Source: Spisula solida (taxonomy: Eukaryota > Mollusca > Bivalvia > Venerida > Mactridae). From it: 64,000 bases of DNA. The translations under genes and the position numbers were made by a program. How positions within the stretch are numbered: the stretch's first letter is position 1; the number at the start of each line of letters is the position of its first letter. Positions 35,261 to 48,039 of the stretch are shown in pieces. A model generated the notes under the pieces. It saw only the letters and a list, made by a program, of their open reading frames with translations. It ran no database searches and had not been told where the DNA came from. The stretch is from contig OX365944.1 of NCBI GenBank assembly GCA_947247005.1, forward strand, positions 20,745,501-20,809,500, read 5' to 3'.

Positions 35261-37332
35261 CGACGGTACACTGTTGTTGACATTGCCTTGACTTTATATA
35301 TATATATTATATAATGTGTAAGAAAATGATTATTAATTACTTGCGTAAGAAAATGACAATTAATTACTTGCGATAACGCAATTTATTTGAAAAAATTGAT
35401 ATTCACAAATGTATTGCATTTATATCCGTCATATTTGGTCGTCATCTTTGGCCGCTATCTTTGATATTATTATTATTTTACTGCTATATTATCTAAACTT
35501 TCCTTTACCTACATGTAAACATGTTTTCTCTGACAAAGCTACCAAGAAAACATGTTTAAAATGGCATTAAGTGTACGGTTTTTACTAGATCATTATAGAT
35601 CTACTAAATGGCAAGTACTATGATGTTGGCCATATTGGCGGCCATTTTGTATTTTAAACACTAAAATATCAGATTTTGCACCTTAACTTGGCTTAAGATG
35701 TCTGTTATCTTTATAACACGTTACTACATAACATACCACAGTAATTGATTACCAAACATAAAGTATCCATGACATTGTAGTCTACTGATTACTAAAATTC
35801 TCACTTTTTCTTGCATTTTTTAATGTTTTACCCCAAAAATAACCCAGTTTGCATAGATGTACGGCTCTAAGTTTTTGCAGTCTTCAACTGCAAGTTAATA
35901 CCTACATGTAAGTGTGATTTATAACGAAATAGGACAAAAAATGACTTTGCAGTTCACCGATTCCAAAAACTCGCAGTTGCGTTTATACTTTCTTATGTTT
36001 TTCCCAATTTTAACAAAATGCTCAAGGGTGACAGAATGTCACCCGCCGGAACATTGATCCAGATAGTCTTGTCTACTGAAATCAGCAAAGAAAAAAACTT
36101 TATACTCCAATGCAAGGTTAGGTCCAATTTTGGGGATTTCGGGCCGGACTAATGCAGCTGAATTTTTAATCTTAACTTCTTATGTCAAAAAAAAGTTTTC
36201 CCTTAAGATGCTTTGTGAATACCACCCCTGGTTTTCCTGATTATAATTGTCATATTTCTTGTAAAATAAAACTTTCTACTTAATAATATCTGAAACATTT
36301 AAAATCAAATCTACTGATCATCTAGATCTGCCATAAGTATAACTGGTGTCATTTTGCTCATCTCGTAGCTTCATTAATTTTGTTTACTGCTGATCTGACA
36401 AAATATTCTTGCATATATTAGTCTCGGAAGTTTTGTTAGTACTATTTTATATATAAGCTCATATTTTGATATATATTTTATAAATGTAATTTTTTTTTAT
36501 GCTTAATTTCGGTTACAGGGCTACTTAATAATTATTACATGTATATGTTTATGCATACTTTTTCCGTTATATTTACATGATATTGGGGCAATATGTTACT
36601 TGTCAATAGCAGCCTATTCGTTAGTATTCAGAAATTGTTAAGCATATTATCGATATGTTTGAATAGTTTAGTGTATTTTTGTTTTTATTTATTTCATTCA
36701 GGAACCCAAAATCACAGCGACAATGTTGTTTCAATTGGCTGATGAAAATATGACAATTTGTTCAAAATATTAATTTAATAAGTCATTGTTTTATGTTATT
36801 GCTTACCATACACTTCAAAGTGTTTAGTATGTTGTTATATTGACTACCTTACAAATATGGTCACGTCTTTTAAACATAGCACAGTATCTGTGCCAATTAA
36901 ATTTTAATTTGCAGTTCAATGTTTATGCAAAGCGTCAATTCTGGCTCATTAATAAAACTGATGGCTTTAACTGTTATGCTTGTTGATGGGTGGATTTATG
37001 ATTATTTTCAACTAAATCGATTTCAAAAATAATTAATCCAGAAAGGGGCTTTAGGTCATAATGTTGATAAAATGGTTTGGTTGGTATTATACTATTTGTA
37101 ATTTCCGTAACTCAATACCGTACATATGCATGGGTATGATGAAACGTCCTCAATTTTTAATATGAAACTTTACATCTTGATCAAAATATTGAATTGTAGA
37201 TTTAAGGATTATTTGAAGTTGCCATTCAGTTTAATTGTGCCTTGTTGCTTTAGTGTGTTAATTGTCATTCCATCCATTAATGTTGTAACATTTTGAAGAT
37301 TGTTGATACACAAGGTTGTTTAAAAACTAGTA

Positions 37333-37498
37333 CAGTGAAGTTCCGCTAATAAGACCAGTCAAAAAGTGGTCTTATTAGCGAATCGGTCTTAATAGCGGAC
37401 CTTTTTTGTTCTAAATTTAATACTTTGGGACCACAACATTGCAAAAATCTGCATGCTTTCGAAATAATTGAAGTGGTCCTATTAGCGGAACTTCACTG
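37333..37498. mobile_element. TA-flanked MITE, CAGTGAAGTTCCGCTAATA ends
   Basis: CAGTGAAGTTCCGCTAATA at the left and its inverse at the right enclose about 166 bp. TA dinucleotides flank both ends, as expected for Tc1/mariner-type insertion. It is non-coding. Confidence 0.85.
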
Positions 37499-37866
37499 TA
37501 CTATTACAAGTCAATATTTTTGTTCTAAATGATGTTGGTGCTGTATATAGAATATGATGTATCCCACAATGCAAAGCCAAAGTGCGACTTGTAAGAATGA
37601 GTCACATAATGTTATAGATATATGATGTCCATCATTTACTCCATGTATCCCTTGTCTGATTTACCAACTCTATCCCGTCACATGTCCATAAACATTTCTG
37701 AAAATGGTGAATGATACATATCTGATAGTGGATTTGTTGTATTTATGGAGTAAAGGGCTAAAACATGATTGATACATGTCCCAAGGGTATGGAGATACTA
37801 CCGGTACATGTATTTCTAAAACTGACTAAACATTGCGTAATTTTGATGGTACATCCTGAAACTGAG

Positions 37867-38097
37867 TACTGTTTTATCAAAGCACTTACGAAAATTTAGT
37901 CCAAATTTGAATTCTTTATTATTCTTTAACTGCTATAAATTGTGGAAAAGGGGTATGGAATATTAACAATGATTCGAATGGTAATCTCATACAAACAGTA
38001 TCTGTCCACATTTTGTAGTACATGTAAAAGCATTATAGGAAATTTAAGTTTGAGCGTAAGTTTAAGATTTTCGTAAGTGCTTTGATAAAACATTACC
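37867..38097. mobile_element. MITE-like family C copy
   Basis: Inverted ends TACTGTTTTATCAAAGCACT and GTGCTTTGATAAAACATTA. Its interior resembles the copies at 8277 and 46691. Confidence 0.8.
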
Positions 38098-38299
38098 CTG
38101 GTCCCCATTCATTGACCTTAATATACAAATGTTAAATTAAGTGATTACACAAAAACTGTACAACTGAAGTGTGTGTATTAGTCATTTCGTAGGTTGTTAC
38201 TCACTGTGTTCTAGTCATGTATAGTACTATACTGGTAAGATATTATGACCGTGTTCATTAGGAAGATAGAATGGTTGAGGGGTAGAATGTCTGACCCCT

Positions 38300-38660
38300 G
38301 GAGCCCCTTCCCTTACCGAGCCGCTTCCAAATTGCGCCATCAAGCACTTTCTTAAGCCTATACAACAACACACTACCATTGAGTAGTGCTCGCCGATAGC
38401 ATACCGTTTCTTAAGACTTCGCTAGGTGAGCGCTACCCAGTGCTTTATTGTGCAACGGACCACTTCAGTAGTGCTCAATAGCGCTTTGCTACGCTATGGT
38501 CTGCAATCCACCAGCGCACGCCGGTAGCATATAAATATTTGGCTACGTACCGCTTTTTTGAAGCAAGCTGTTTCCTAGCATAGCATTATCGATTGCTCGG
38601 TAGCGGTTTGGTTTGGCAACAGGCACCTGAGCTGATGACAATATGTTTTAATACTGCTTC
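38300..38660. repeat. tract of permuted GCTACCGG/AGTGCT words
   Basis: This GC-rich island in AT-rich surroundings is composed of near-repeats of GTAGTGCTC, GCTACG and CCGGTAGC in both orientations. It resembles in style the element at 25387-26244. Its edges are unclear. Confidence 0.4.
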
Positions 38661-39480
38661 AAATACCGGTACGGTTGCTTCTCAACTATGATAGTCACTA
38701 AAATAGGCACACTTTAATACTGGTTAAAAACCCAGGAATACCGGTAAGTCATCAAGCGTAAATTATTAAACTTTTCTACAATCAATGTAAAATAAATAAG
38801 GTTGTTTTATTGGTGTATTTTCTGTTTTAAAATTGTTTTGTATTTTAACATTCATGATAGAAGCATAATATATTTGAATCTCTACCATTTGTTCTAAATT
38901 ACTATTGAAGAATGCGTAAGAAATATTGTGTTGTAGCATCTAATTATGCTTAAGCAAGAAATTTCATTCAGAAAATGCGTAATATTATTTGAATCTCAAC
39001 CATTATTGTTCTGTCTAAATTACTATTGTGTTTCACAATAAAGAATGCTTAAGAAATATTGTGTCGTAGCATCCAATAATGCTTTAAGCTAGAAATGTCA
39101 CACAGAAAATGTGTATAACTGCCTTCAAATTGTGTATTTGTATTTCTTTTTGGCCTAAAATCCTATTTGAAAAATCCCTAGGATTACTAGTAGCTGTCAA
39201 TATGTTTTATGTATTACCTTTGTTTTGAATTGTCGGCCATTTTGAAGGGCAGCTTTATTTTTGTTGTCATTTGTTTTATACTGTGCATGATGAAGACCTA
39301 TGTGTTTTAACAGCTGTGTGGTTATGTTATTATTTTACTATATCATATCAGTTTGCCATTCAGGCAGTCCTGCATTCCTTGTTTACCACGTTCTTGTTTA
39401 TTTGATGTTTTGACTAGGTATGTAGACCCCATATTCACAATATCTTAAATGTTTCATTTAATTATTTTGTATTATCAAAT

Positions 39481-39917
39481 TAAACTACTCAAAATTTGAT
39501 AAGGGTCAACAAATTTTCCTTTTAAATATTTGCAAATTGAATTAAGATGGACTGGTGGAAATTTCAGAAACATAATACTACACCTGCCATATTTAGAACG
39601 AATAAAAATTGCTTCAAAATTTGATGTCTAAGTGCTGATAAGCCTAACCTAATTATTAATCTGTTTGTGCTGCATTCAAGCCTTTAATGCAGTTCTTTTC
39701 TTGGCATTTTGGTTCTTACAGAATATGAGAATAAATATGTGACAACAAATTCCATGTTATTCTTGCCACTTTCGTCACTGCCAATAGGGCTTATCAGTTA
39801 CCCAAAAAACGACCTCATTTTGACAATGCATGTTTTCTTAATCAGTTTTGTTCCATTTAACGTAAGATGGACATAGATATTGATTTCTTGACCCTTATCG
39901 AAGTTTGAGTAGTATAA
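39481..39917. mobile_element. MITE-like element, TACTCAAA..GATAAGGGTCAA ends
   Basis: ACTACTCAAAATTTGATAAG at the left matches the inverse of CTTATCGAAGTTTGAGTAGT at the right with a few changes. It is about 437 bp and non-coding. Confidence 0.7.
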
Positions 39918-40286
39918 TAGAATTCACTCAATGGATATTTTTCTCTCAAATATGACAACATTTTAGAGGATTTTTACTCACCAAGATTTGATATTGTTTT
40001 AATATCCATTGATGCACAGTAATGTTTTTGACAGGTTTCTGACAATGCATTTCCTTTAGGTTGTTAACCTGATTGATTGTTGTATAACTGATATGGGGCT
40101 TGTTAAATATCTCATGCAGAGCTTGTTGGATATCCAATAGATCAGAATGTTTTTATAGATTTTTTTTGCAAACTTTCCAGCTGAATTTATTTCGATCTCA
40201 ATCAATGTCCATAAAGTAACTAATTGTTGATGTAATTATTTTGTTTAAGTAGCTAGAATTTCATGTTGTCTACAATGACCCTACCT

Positions 40287-40534
40287 GGCCCCGATCTCCC
40301 GAAACATCTGAGCTCAATATCAACTCAAATTTTGTCACCTATTGTTTGAGATAGCTTCCATGCGAAATTGTACTCTAAATTGGTATAAAAAAAACAGAAA
40401 CATTATTCTGAGTTTATTGCAGTAAAATTTCGAGAGCTCGAGCTTCATAGTTACCTCAAATTCAGACTCTGATTTGAGCAAAATCTCAATTTTAGTTGAG
40501 ATTTCTACTTGAGATGCTTCTGAAGATCTGGGCC
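40287..40534. mobile_element. MITE-like family B copy
   Basis: Ends GGCCCCGATCTCCCGAAACA and AGATCTGGGCC. The interior has the family GAGATTTCTACTTGAGATGC. Confidence 0.8.
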
Positions 40535-41017
40535 TGTTCATGGCATATATGGTTTACAGGCACATATCTTGTCATAGATAAACTATGTAGTATTATAGTA
40601 TAGATTTGCTTATAGTTCAAATTCTTGTGATCATAAGATCATAGATGATTCAGAAGTATTTTGAACATTTTTTTAATCAAATACAAATGTTGCCAAATTG
40701 AGCTACACTGTTGAACTTTAGTTTTTGATACGTTTACTTAGAGGAATGTGATACAACTTGAATGTAGTCTGTCAATATAACAGACATTAGAGCAATTTTT
40801 TAAAAAACATTTTTAATTAGACTAGAGAAGTTTTTATTGCAAATTAGGAGCAGTTCATTGCATAAAAATGTAGTTATTAGTGGCCTAAGTTTATTTGAGC
40901 CTTTGTAGACATGTTTAATATGTACATTCAGGTTTGTATGTTGCTTTCTACTGACGTGATTCGTGTTTATATACATTGTAAATTGAAAAATGTTAGATTG
41001 TAAAAATAAAATTAATA

Positions 41018-41191
41018 CAGTCAGATCTCGATACAACAACGTTGTTTGTTTCCAAGAAAAATGTTGTTGAAACGAATATGTCAGTACACTCAATTGATAC
41101 AAAGAGCATTTTAGTACTCTTGTCCCCAAATTTGATGTCAGTATAATGAATTATTCAGTATATCGGGTGTCGTTATATCGAGATCTGACTG
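41018..41191. mobile_element. TA-flanked MITE, CAGTCAGATCTCGATA ends
   Basis: CAGTCAGATCTCGATA at the left and TATCGAGATCTGACTG at the right, each flanked by TA. It is 174 bp. Confidence 0.85.
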
Positions 41192-42224
41192 TACCATGTA
41201 CAGTAGTATTGGTGCATTTATGTATAACCTGCATATCATTGTATGGTGTTTATCTGAATATTGCTTGCCATAGTTATTTTATTGAACTACATGTATAAGC
41301 TTTGTTTATTTTGTAGCTGTTTTTGTTTTGTTTGTATATTAAAAAAATTTCATAACTAACTTGATTTTTTTTTAATAAAGTCAACTCTCTTATATAGAAT
41401 TTTCCGTTATGTTAAAGTTTTTTTGAAGTCCCAATTTTTCCACTTCTTTGTCTATATGAAATCTATCTCCAAGTTTGTCTCAAAGTTTTTTGTCTTGAAT
41501 TTTTTTCTAGGTTTCTTAAAAACTTATTCGCACCTAAAATCTACTGTTTAACTTGAAGCCTGGTTGTATCCGATCGGCGCTTAATGTTTTCATGCCTCGC
41601 CTGTATGAAAAGTTTGTTTTACCTGTGTTTTTCACACCTTCCATTGTTGATCAATTAAGTAGGTGCATCAATTTGCACAAACATATCTCATATAGCTTGG
41701 AGATGCAACCAAACACTAGTAACAAACCAATTGAAAATACGGGGAAATTCTGGACACAATTAACCCCTTATTTTATCTGTACAAGGACTTCAAAAGCAAA
41801 AGGGGTCCTCAAACTTATTTTGAATTGTCAAATATTTTATTCTGTATGTTGCTAGTGAAAGTTAACCATATGTTAAAGCTTGAAACCAAAGCCAAACTTG
41901 GAGAGAACTTTCGCTGAAATATACAATGAAATCATGGACCCGATAAAACCCGTGTAATCCACGTTCCATGACTGCTAACAGAACAAAGTGGTTTTCAAAC
42001 TTATTTTAAATTTTTGTTATTTCAAAGTAATTTTCACTATCCCCGGTCCTGAAAAGTTCGAGATAACGAGAGTTGTCATAGTAGTCATAGTCGTATCCAG
42101 TACAGTAGTCCTACTACACAGTCGTATTATTTTGACACAGGGCGAACAATCAGTTACCTGGAAATTGGCCGATTACATGCAAGGTACCCAGTAGATATAC
42201 CAGTACCAATTTTTTTAATGTCTT

Positions 42225-42295
42225 CAGAATTAATGATCGAACCAGAGGACTCCTAGTGGACACTCTACCACTAGGCTATAGAGCAAGTGCCCTAT
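42225..42295 (-). mobile_element. tRNA-derived SINE head fragment
   Basis: On the minus strand TAGCCTAGTGGTAGAGTGTC is A-box-like and GGTTCGATCA is B-box-like. Confidence 0.5.
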
Positions 42296-42499
42296 AGTCA
42301 ACACCATGTCAGTCTGCAAACAGATATACTTACTGTACACAAACTTACACCTCAGTTGACATCACTTGTCTCAGGTGATCATTCTATTCTATGACCCTCA
42401 GGACTAGACAAAGTAGCCAATTAAATGCTTACCTGAATCTAGGCAATTCATCAATGTGCAAACACCTCGATATCTAAGACTACAGCAGGTTACAAGGCC

Positions 42500-42720
42500 T
42501 TGAATGAGGCTATTATGATCCCCATCCAAAAGAAAGGCAAGGATCCAAAGAAGGCTGGAAGCTGCCATCTAATCAACCGAGGACCAGACTACTTACCTAG
42601 CACAAGAAATTGATAATCCTTGCAGGAACAGGTAGTATTGACATCTTGGTTTGATCTTCGAAGAGCCTTCAACAAAGTCTTGACTGACAGGCTCCAATTT
42701 AAATGAGGAATGGAGTTGGA
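42500..42720 (+). pseudogene. decayed non-LTR reverse-transcriptase fragment
   Basis: Short translated pieces in different frames resemble retroelement RT: IMIPIQKKGKDPKKAGS (block before the palm) and WFDLRRAFNKVLTDRLQF (the D-x-x-x-A-F-D-like block A). Stops and frame changes separate them, so it is dead. The clade cannot be set from this. Confidence 0.55.
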
Positions 42721-42763
42721 GAAGCCATGTTGAAGTGAATCAAGTTAAATGGGCATGGCGTCC

Positions 42764-42847
42764 AAGAAAAGTGGAGTTCTGTCTAACGTGGGGACCAATC
42801 TACCTAGTCTTGAGTATATGCTCGTTGGACAGAACTCCACTTTTCTT
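42764..42847. mobile_element. 84-bp hairpin element
   Basis: The 25-bp arms, beginning AAGAAAAGTGGAGTTCTGTC, are inverted with one mismatch around a 34-bp loop. It lies next to the RT fragment and might be a solo inverted-repeat insertion. Confidence 0.6.
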
Positions 42848-43305
42848 AATTAAGGGATGCCAAAATTTGTTTCAGACAGAGAAGTACACAAATTTTAATG
42901 TCTTCCAGACAGCTAGAGTGAAAGGATACAAGAATAGGAAGTCAAGAAGCTTGACAAAGTCTATGCAACAGACCTGACAACCCCCACAACTTCACTAGGT
43001 AAAGATGAAATAAGAAAACAAACACATTATTGAACAGCAATATTAAGTCGTTTTTTATTTAATTTCCTGAAAACCTATTGGCAACTATCATTAGTTTTAT
43101 AAAAAGCAACAAACATATGTTAGACATGTGTTTCATTATGTACGTTTCAAACGTATTGAAATTTTTTGATAGAAATACATGCACTATTAATCCTCGTCCA
43201 CTCAATTTCATTTCCCATTACACACATACAACTGCCCACATCTACACACAGCAATCATTCAGTAATCAATGTTTCAAACATACACATACATGTCATCAAA
43301 TAACA

Positions 43306-43571
43306 AGTCATTAAGAATTGCAAGCAATACAGAAGTCCCCAACCAGTTTGAAGCCATTTTCAATGTTTCTGTTGCCATAGCAACCACACTTTCTTTTGGA
43401 ATCAAACTATTTTTAGACGCGCATAATCCCCTTATTGCCCCCATCCACATACCAAGTTTCATAAACCTAGCTTGGAAACTGTTTCAGTTATGTCAGGATC
43501 AAGATTTTTTGACAGACTGACTGACAGAGGGCAAATCTATAGTCCCCTAGTCAAATACCGGTAGGGGACTA
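43306..43571. mobile_element. MITE-like family A copy
   Basis: Ends AGTCCCCAACCAGTT and ACCGGTAGGGGACT. The core includes CCATAGCAACCACA and AAGTTTCATAAACCTAGC. Confidence 0.85.
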
Positions 43572-44782
43572 ATAAGCATTTTCCAGTAGTAAAACTAGGT
43601 TGGCAACACATCCTTCACAGGTGTAAAACTAAGTACAGGTAGGCGGCACATCCTTAACAGATAAGTTCTAGATTATAAAAGGTTAAGCACACTTTTAATC
43701 TACCCTGATTTGCCATAATTTCCTGCGGCACAACCTGAAGCTATAAGCATTCTGTGAATGAAAGGGACAAATCTGAGCAGAAATTCTGAAGTTATGCAGC
43801 ATACCCTACCCTAGTATGGCACAGTCAGTGAACATATATCTCCCACCCTGTATGACATACACCCTACCCAGACAGACCAAACAAGCTACCAGTTTACCTA
43901 GCATATAAACAGATGTTCAGCACAACCTTGACTCAGCAACATAGTCATTGAGAGGCTCATCGTTAAGCCAAATAATATCAGCGATTTTTACAACAGCATG
44001 GATTCAAAGCTGGCAATTTTACCAGACAACTGATTCTAACTAGCAATTTCTTCAAGAAAAATTATTCAAAACTGATAATTTTACCAGTAAACTGATTTTA
44101 ACAAGCAATTTTTCCAAGTAAAATGATTCAAAACTGACAATTTAACCAGAAAACTGATTCTAACTAGCAATTTTTCCAAGAAAAGTGATTCAAACTAGCA
44201 ATAATTTTATAAGAAAACTGATTTCAATGAGAGGTTGTTACTGAACATAGGGCCCTAATGAAGAAGATGCACGGTCAAATAGAAATTATATATGCCGATG
44301 ATCCCAAGGGAGACAAGCTTCCAACTTATTGGGTAATCAGCTTTAAATGTATTTATATATATTATGACTTTCATATAATTATCAAACTTTTCCAATACCC
44401 ATGCATTTTGTAGAATTTAATTAAACTTTTTTTGACAGCCATAAACACATTGATGATACATAGGTGTTTTCTAAAATACTGTATCTTGATTAGAGATAAT
44501 AATATAGTGTACTATTCAAGACTATACTATCCCTAGAAATTTTTAAACACAATATCTTAATATTTTGGCGGACACAGGCCCAAACAACAATAATGATATA
44601 ATTATACATGTATCTAAAGATATGATAGCACTTAAGTATGTATTTATTAAAATAACAAGTCACTAAATGAACATCAACAAGCCATATCTAGCTGTCCCCA
44701 ATTTGCAGTTGCTAAATGTTTATAAATAATTTAAATTTGAACGTATGTTGAAGAATTTCATAGGTGCTTCGATAAAACAGTA

Positions 44783-45033
44783 CCCCGATCTCCCAAAGCA
44801 TCTCAAGTAGAAATATCATCTCAAATTGAGATTTTGTTCAAATCAGAGTCAGAATTTGAGATAAATTTGAAGATTGTGCTCTTTGAATTTCATTGTAATA
44901 AACTAAGAATAAGGTTTTCTGTTTTGTGTTGCAAATTATGAGTTCAGCCTCTCATGGAATTTATCTACAAGACACATGGCAATGTTTGAGATAAGATTTA
45001 GCACAGATTGAGATGTTTTGACAGATTGGGGCC
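44783..45033. mobile_element. MITE-like family B copy beside a family C half element
   Basis: CCCGATCTCCCAAAGCATCT at the left and AGATTGGGGCC at the right. The family C right end (GCTTCGATAAAACAGTACC) immediately precedes it at 44765-44785, suggesting one inserted into the other. Confidence 0.75.
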
Positions 45034-45159
45034 AGTCTCCTAACTGAATATGAAAATCTCATATAAAAATTGAGTTGACCATACATCACTACACCAAATA
45101 ACACATCACTGTCATATAAAAGTATAAACACAAACAAACACCCAAACACACCCATACAT

Positions 45160-45615
45160 AACAAGAGATGTTTGTAATACATGTATGCCCCCATGGCAGC
45201 CCAATAGTCAGAAATGGTAAAGGTCAAAGTGACCTTGGCCTTGACCTACTAACCTCCATACAAAGTTCAAAGATCCTAGGGCAAAGTGTTTTTGAGTTAT
45301 TGAACGGAATCCATTTGAATAGTCAGAAATGGTTAGTCAGAGTGGCCTTGGCTTTGACCTACTAACCTCCATCCAATGTTCGAAGATCTTAGGGCAAAGC
45401 GTTCTTGATTTATTGAACGGAATCCATTTGAATAGTCAGAAATGGTTAAAGTCACAGTGACCTTGACCTCAAAATCAATAGGGGTCATCTCCATGTAAAG
45501 TTTGAAAATCCGAGGGCAAAGCGTTTGTGGGTTATTTGACGGAAACCATTTGGTCTACTGACAGACCGACATGTGCAAAGCAATATACCCTCTCATAGAA
45601 GATGGGGGGCATAAT
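45160..45615 (-). repeat. dispersed repeat, same family as 6560-7075
   Basis: It contains GAACGGAATCCATTTGAATA, AAATGGTTAAAGTCACAGTG and TTTGGTCTACTGACAG in the inverse order to the first copy. ORFs here are artefacts. Confidence 0.75.
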
Positions 45616-46094
45616 TATTCACACCATTAAATGCAGAAAATCTTTTATACCCTCTTTCAGGAAACAAATCCTAGCATAATCAAACAATCATCAATATACG
45701 GTACACTCAGTTACACAATAATCAAATATCAATAAGGTGGAAAAACACAACAGATAGGCAACAAATGGACAATAAACAATGATATTAAATGTGGGCAACA
45801 AATGGACAATAAACAATGATATTAAATGTATCACAGAGTCGTATAAAATGGTATATGTAAGTTCACAGAAGCAGTGGCCGAGTTACGAGGTAAACAACAG
45901 TAAGCTATCTAAACAAGTCATACAAATATGTATATCAACTTTAATAACGAAGAGGTAAAAAATTGCTTTCAAAATTTTTATGAAGAACATGCGCACAAAT
46001 TTACCAAATACAGTACTACAGTCACAGAAATTATTCTTACTATTTTCGACATGAGCCAGCGCATCAGAAACAATTTCAAGTTACAGTCCATTAT

Positions 46095-46247
46095 ACCACA
46101 GGAACTTGCATAACTTAAAAAAAAAATTGAAAAAAAAAATTATTTTTCACTAGGTGTAGAGCCAGTATCAATAAATATATTTTAATAGATCTACAGAAAA
46201 AAAAAAATTATTCAAATTTTTTTTTTAAGTTATGCAATTTCCTGTGA
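46095..46247. mobile_element. MITE-like element with A/T-run arms
   Basis: CACAGGAACTTGCATAACTT at the left and AAGTTATGCAATTTCCTGTG at the right are inverted, both followed inwards by long A or T runs. Confidence 0.75.
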
Positions 46248-46690
46248 TTATACCAAACATTGATTTTAATCTCGATAGATATATACATCTTAATCTCACA
46301 AGACTCAAAACTTTTTTTATAATTCTTTCCAATTCAAGGTAATGTTTTATAAATAGAAAGTATATGTATCATGTATATGTATCATTATAAAAATATGAAT
46401 CTGATCAGGTTCTTCATGCATGTCAATATTACCAGTTTCTTGTACAGAAATCATAACAATTTCTGTCAGCCAATTATACTTTATAAGTTACAAAAATATT
46501 AAGTAACCAATTTTCGAGGGCTCCTTTCAGCAGTTCAGCCCCCTTTTGACATTTTATCCGTCCTGTATAAGTTGTGTTTATAGTGCACATTGACCACATT
46601 TGCAATATTTCCTACATATTTTATACAGAAATCTGTTATGAAATATAAACCAGTATCACTGTTTAATTATGCTAATAAATCAGAGTCTTG

Positions 46691-46925
46691 GGTAATGTTT
46701 TATCAAAGCACTTACCGTAGTAATACGCAAATCTATACTTACGTTCAAATTTGAATACTTTATAAGTACGAAGTGTGGAAAATGGATCTGCAATACCGTA
46801 CTAATATTGATTCAGTTAAGAAATCCTATGACCATGTCTGTTTACAATTTACTGTTGTTAAATAATTGGGAAAAAAATTTGAACGCATGTTTAGTATTTC
46901 TGTAAGTGCTTTGATAAAACAGTAC
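46691..46925. mobile_element. MITE-like family C copy
   Basis: Ends GGTAATGTTTTATCAAAGCA and TGCTTTGATAAAACAGTACC. Confidence 0.8.
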
Positions 46926-47787
46926 CCTGTTGCCTAACTTAAAGCACTACATAGTGCCTATATTCAGTTACCTTCCATTCAATTAAGTATCATGGGCATG
47001 GTGGATTACCTCCATGAAAAGCACTACAAAGTGCTTTTCTTTGACAACAAACTCCATGTTAATATTTTTTTACTATAAACAGTCAACCTTATACAGTTAT
47101 ATAATATGGACACTTGATATACTAGTAAATGATTACTCCTAGACATAATTATTACATTGTATTATGTATACAATTTATTATAAGTTTCCCTACATGCACT
47201 GTACATTTACTAGTAGTATAAAAATTACAGCCCAGTTAGGATATTGTGACAGTGACGTTGCAGTATATGTGTACACAAAAAGCCTTTATAATTGGTTTTA
47301 CACCGTTCTAGTGGACTCGACTGCTGCGTCACTGGATTTTTACCCTGACTGGACTATAGAACTGTTCGGTACACGATATGGATTAATACAAATACAGAAA
47401 CACTGTTATTTCTGGCACATATCATATCATAAATGTAAGTTACTAAGTAAGTACATTACTATGATACCAGTTAGTATGAGGCAAAGTATAAGACAATACA
47501 TACATACATTATCTGGAACAAGTTATACACATTCAGTTAAAATCCTTCATGTCTAAATTTTTGGGCCAAAATAAAAGACAAAGACCGATCCGATTATCAA
47601 CATACGGTATCCATTTCAAACAGACCAATCAAAATTGCCAAATTGTTGTCCGATACAATATAAAAAAGGACAGCAATTGGGAACTTAATATGTTAACAAA
47701 ACAGAAATATTTGTGATTACCTACGTCAATATAATGGACTTTAGATACAATGGGTCATTTGTCATCATTTCATTAATACACAGATCT

Positions 47788-48039
47788 GGCCCCGATCTCC
47801 CAAAGCATCTTAAGTAAAAATCGCAGCCCAAATTGAGATTTTTTACTCAAATCAGAGTCTGATTTTAGATATATCAGAAGTATGTGATCTGGACATTATA
47901 CTGTAATAAACTGGAATAACGTGTCTGTTTTGTGATGCGAATTTTGAGACCAACCTATCATGGAAATTACTTCAAAGATGAATGACAATATTTGAGATGA
48001 GATTTAGCTCAAATTGAGATTCTTCGGGAGATTAGGGCC
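47788..48039. mobile_element. MITE-like family B copy
   Basis: Ends GGCCCCGATCTCCCAAAGCA and AGATTAGGGCC. Length and interior are like the other copies. Confidence 0.8.

Larger units (their letters stand above)
29211..36238 (-). mobile_element. 7-kb two-ORF DNA element with long inverted ends
   Basis: The two ends match each other in inverse orientation. The left end runs from about 29211 to 30045 and the right from about 35690 to 36238. The outermost matching word is GTGGTA-TCACAAAG-ATCTTAAGGGAAAAC (dashes are mismatches). The arms then share long nearly identical stretches, for example around 29455-29640 against 35925-36110. The left arm is longer because of about 120 bp of extra sequence at 29255-29425 and an extra subterminal unit. 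The subterminal units begin with GGTAAAACATT or a variant and contain GAATCGGTAGACTACA; I see three on the left (about 29560, 29738 and 29914) and two on the right. Between the arms are two overlapping minus-strand ORFs and a 5' UTR intron. I could not find an unambiguous target-site duplication, so the outer edges are uncertain by about 10 bp. The open ORFs and similar arms suggest recent activity. Confidence 0.85.

Noticed and set aside
47164..47556. 130-codon plus-strand ORF
   Set aside because: It overlaps a repeat whose other copy is not open, and has no supporting exon context.
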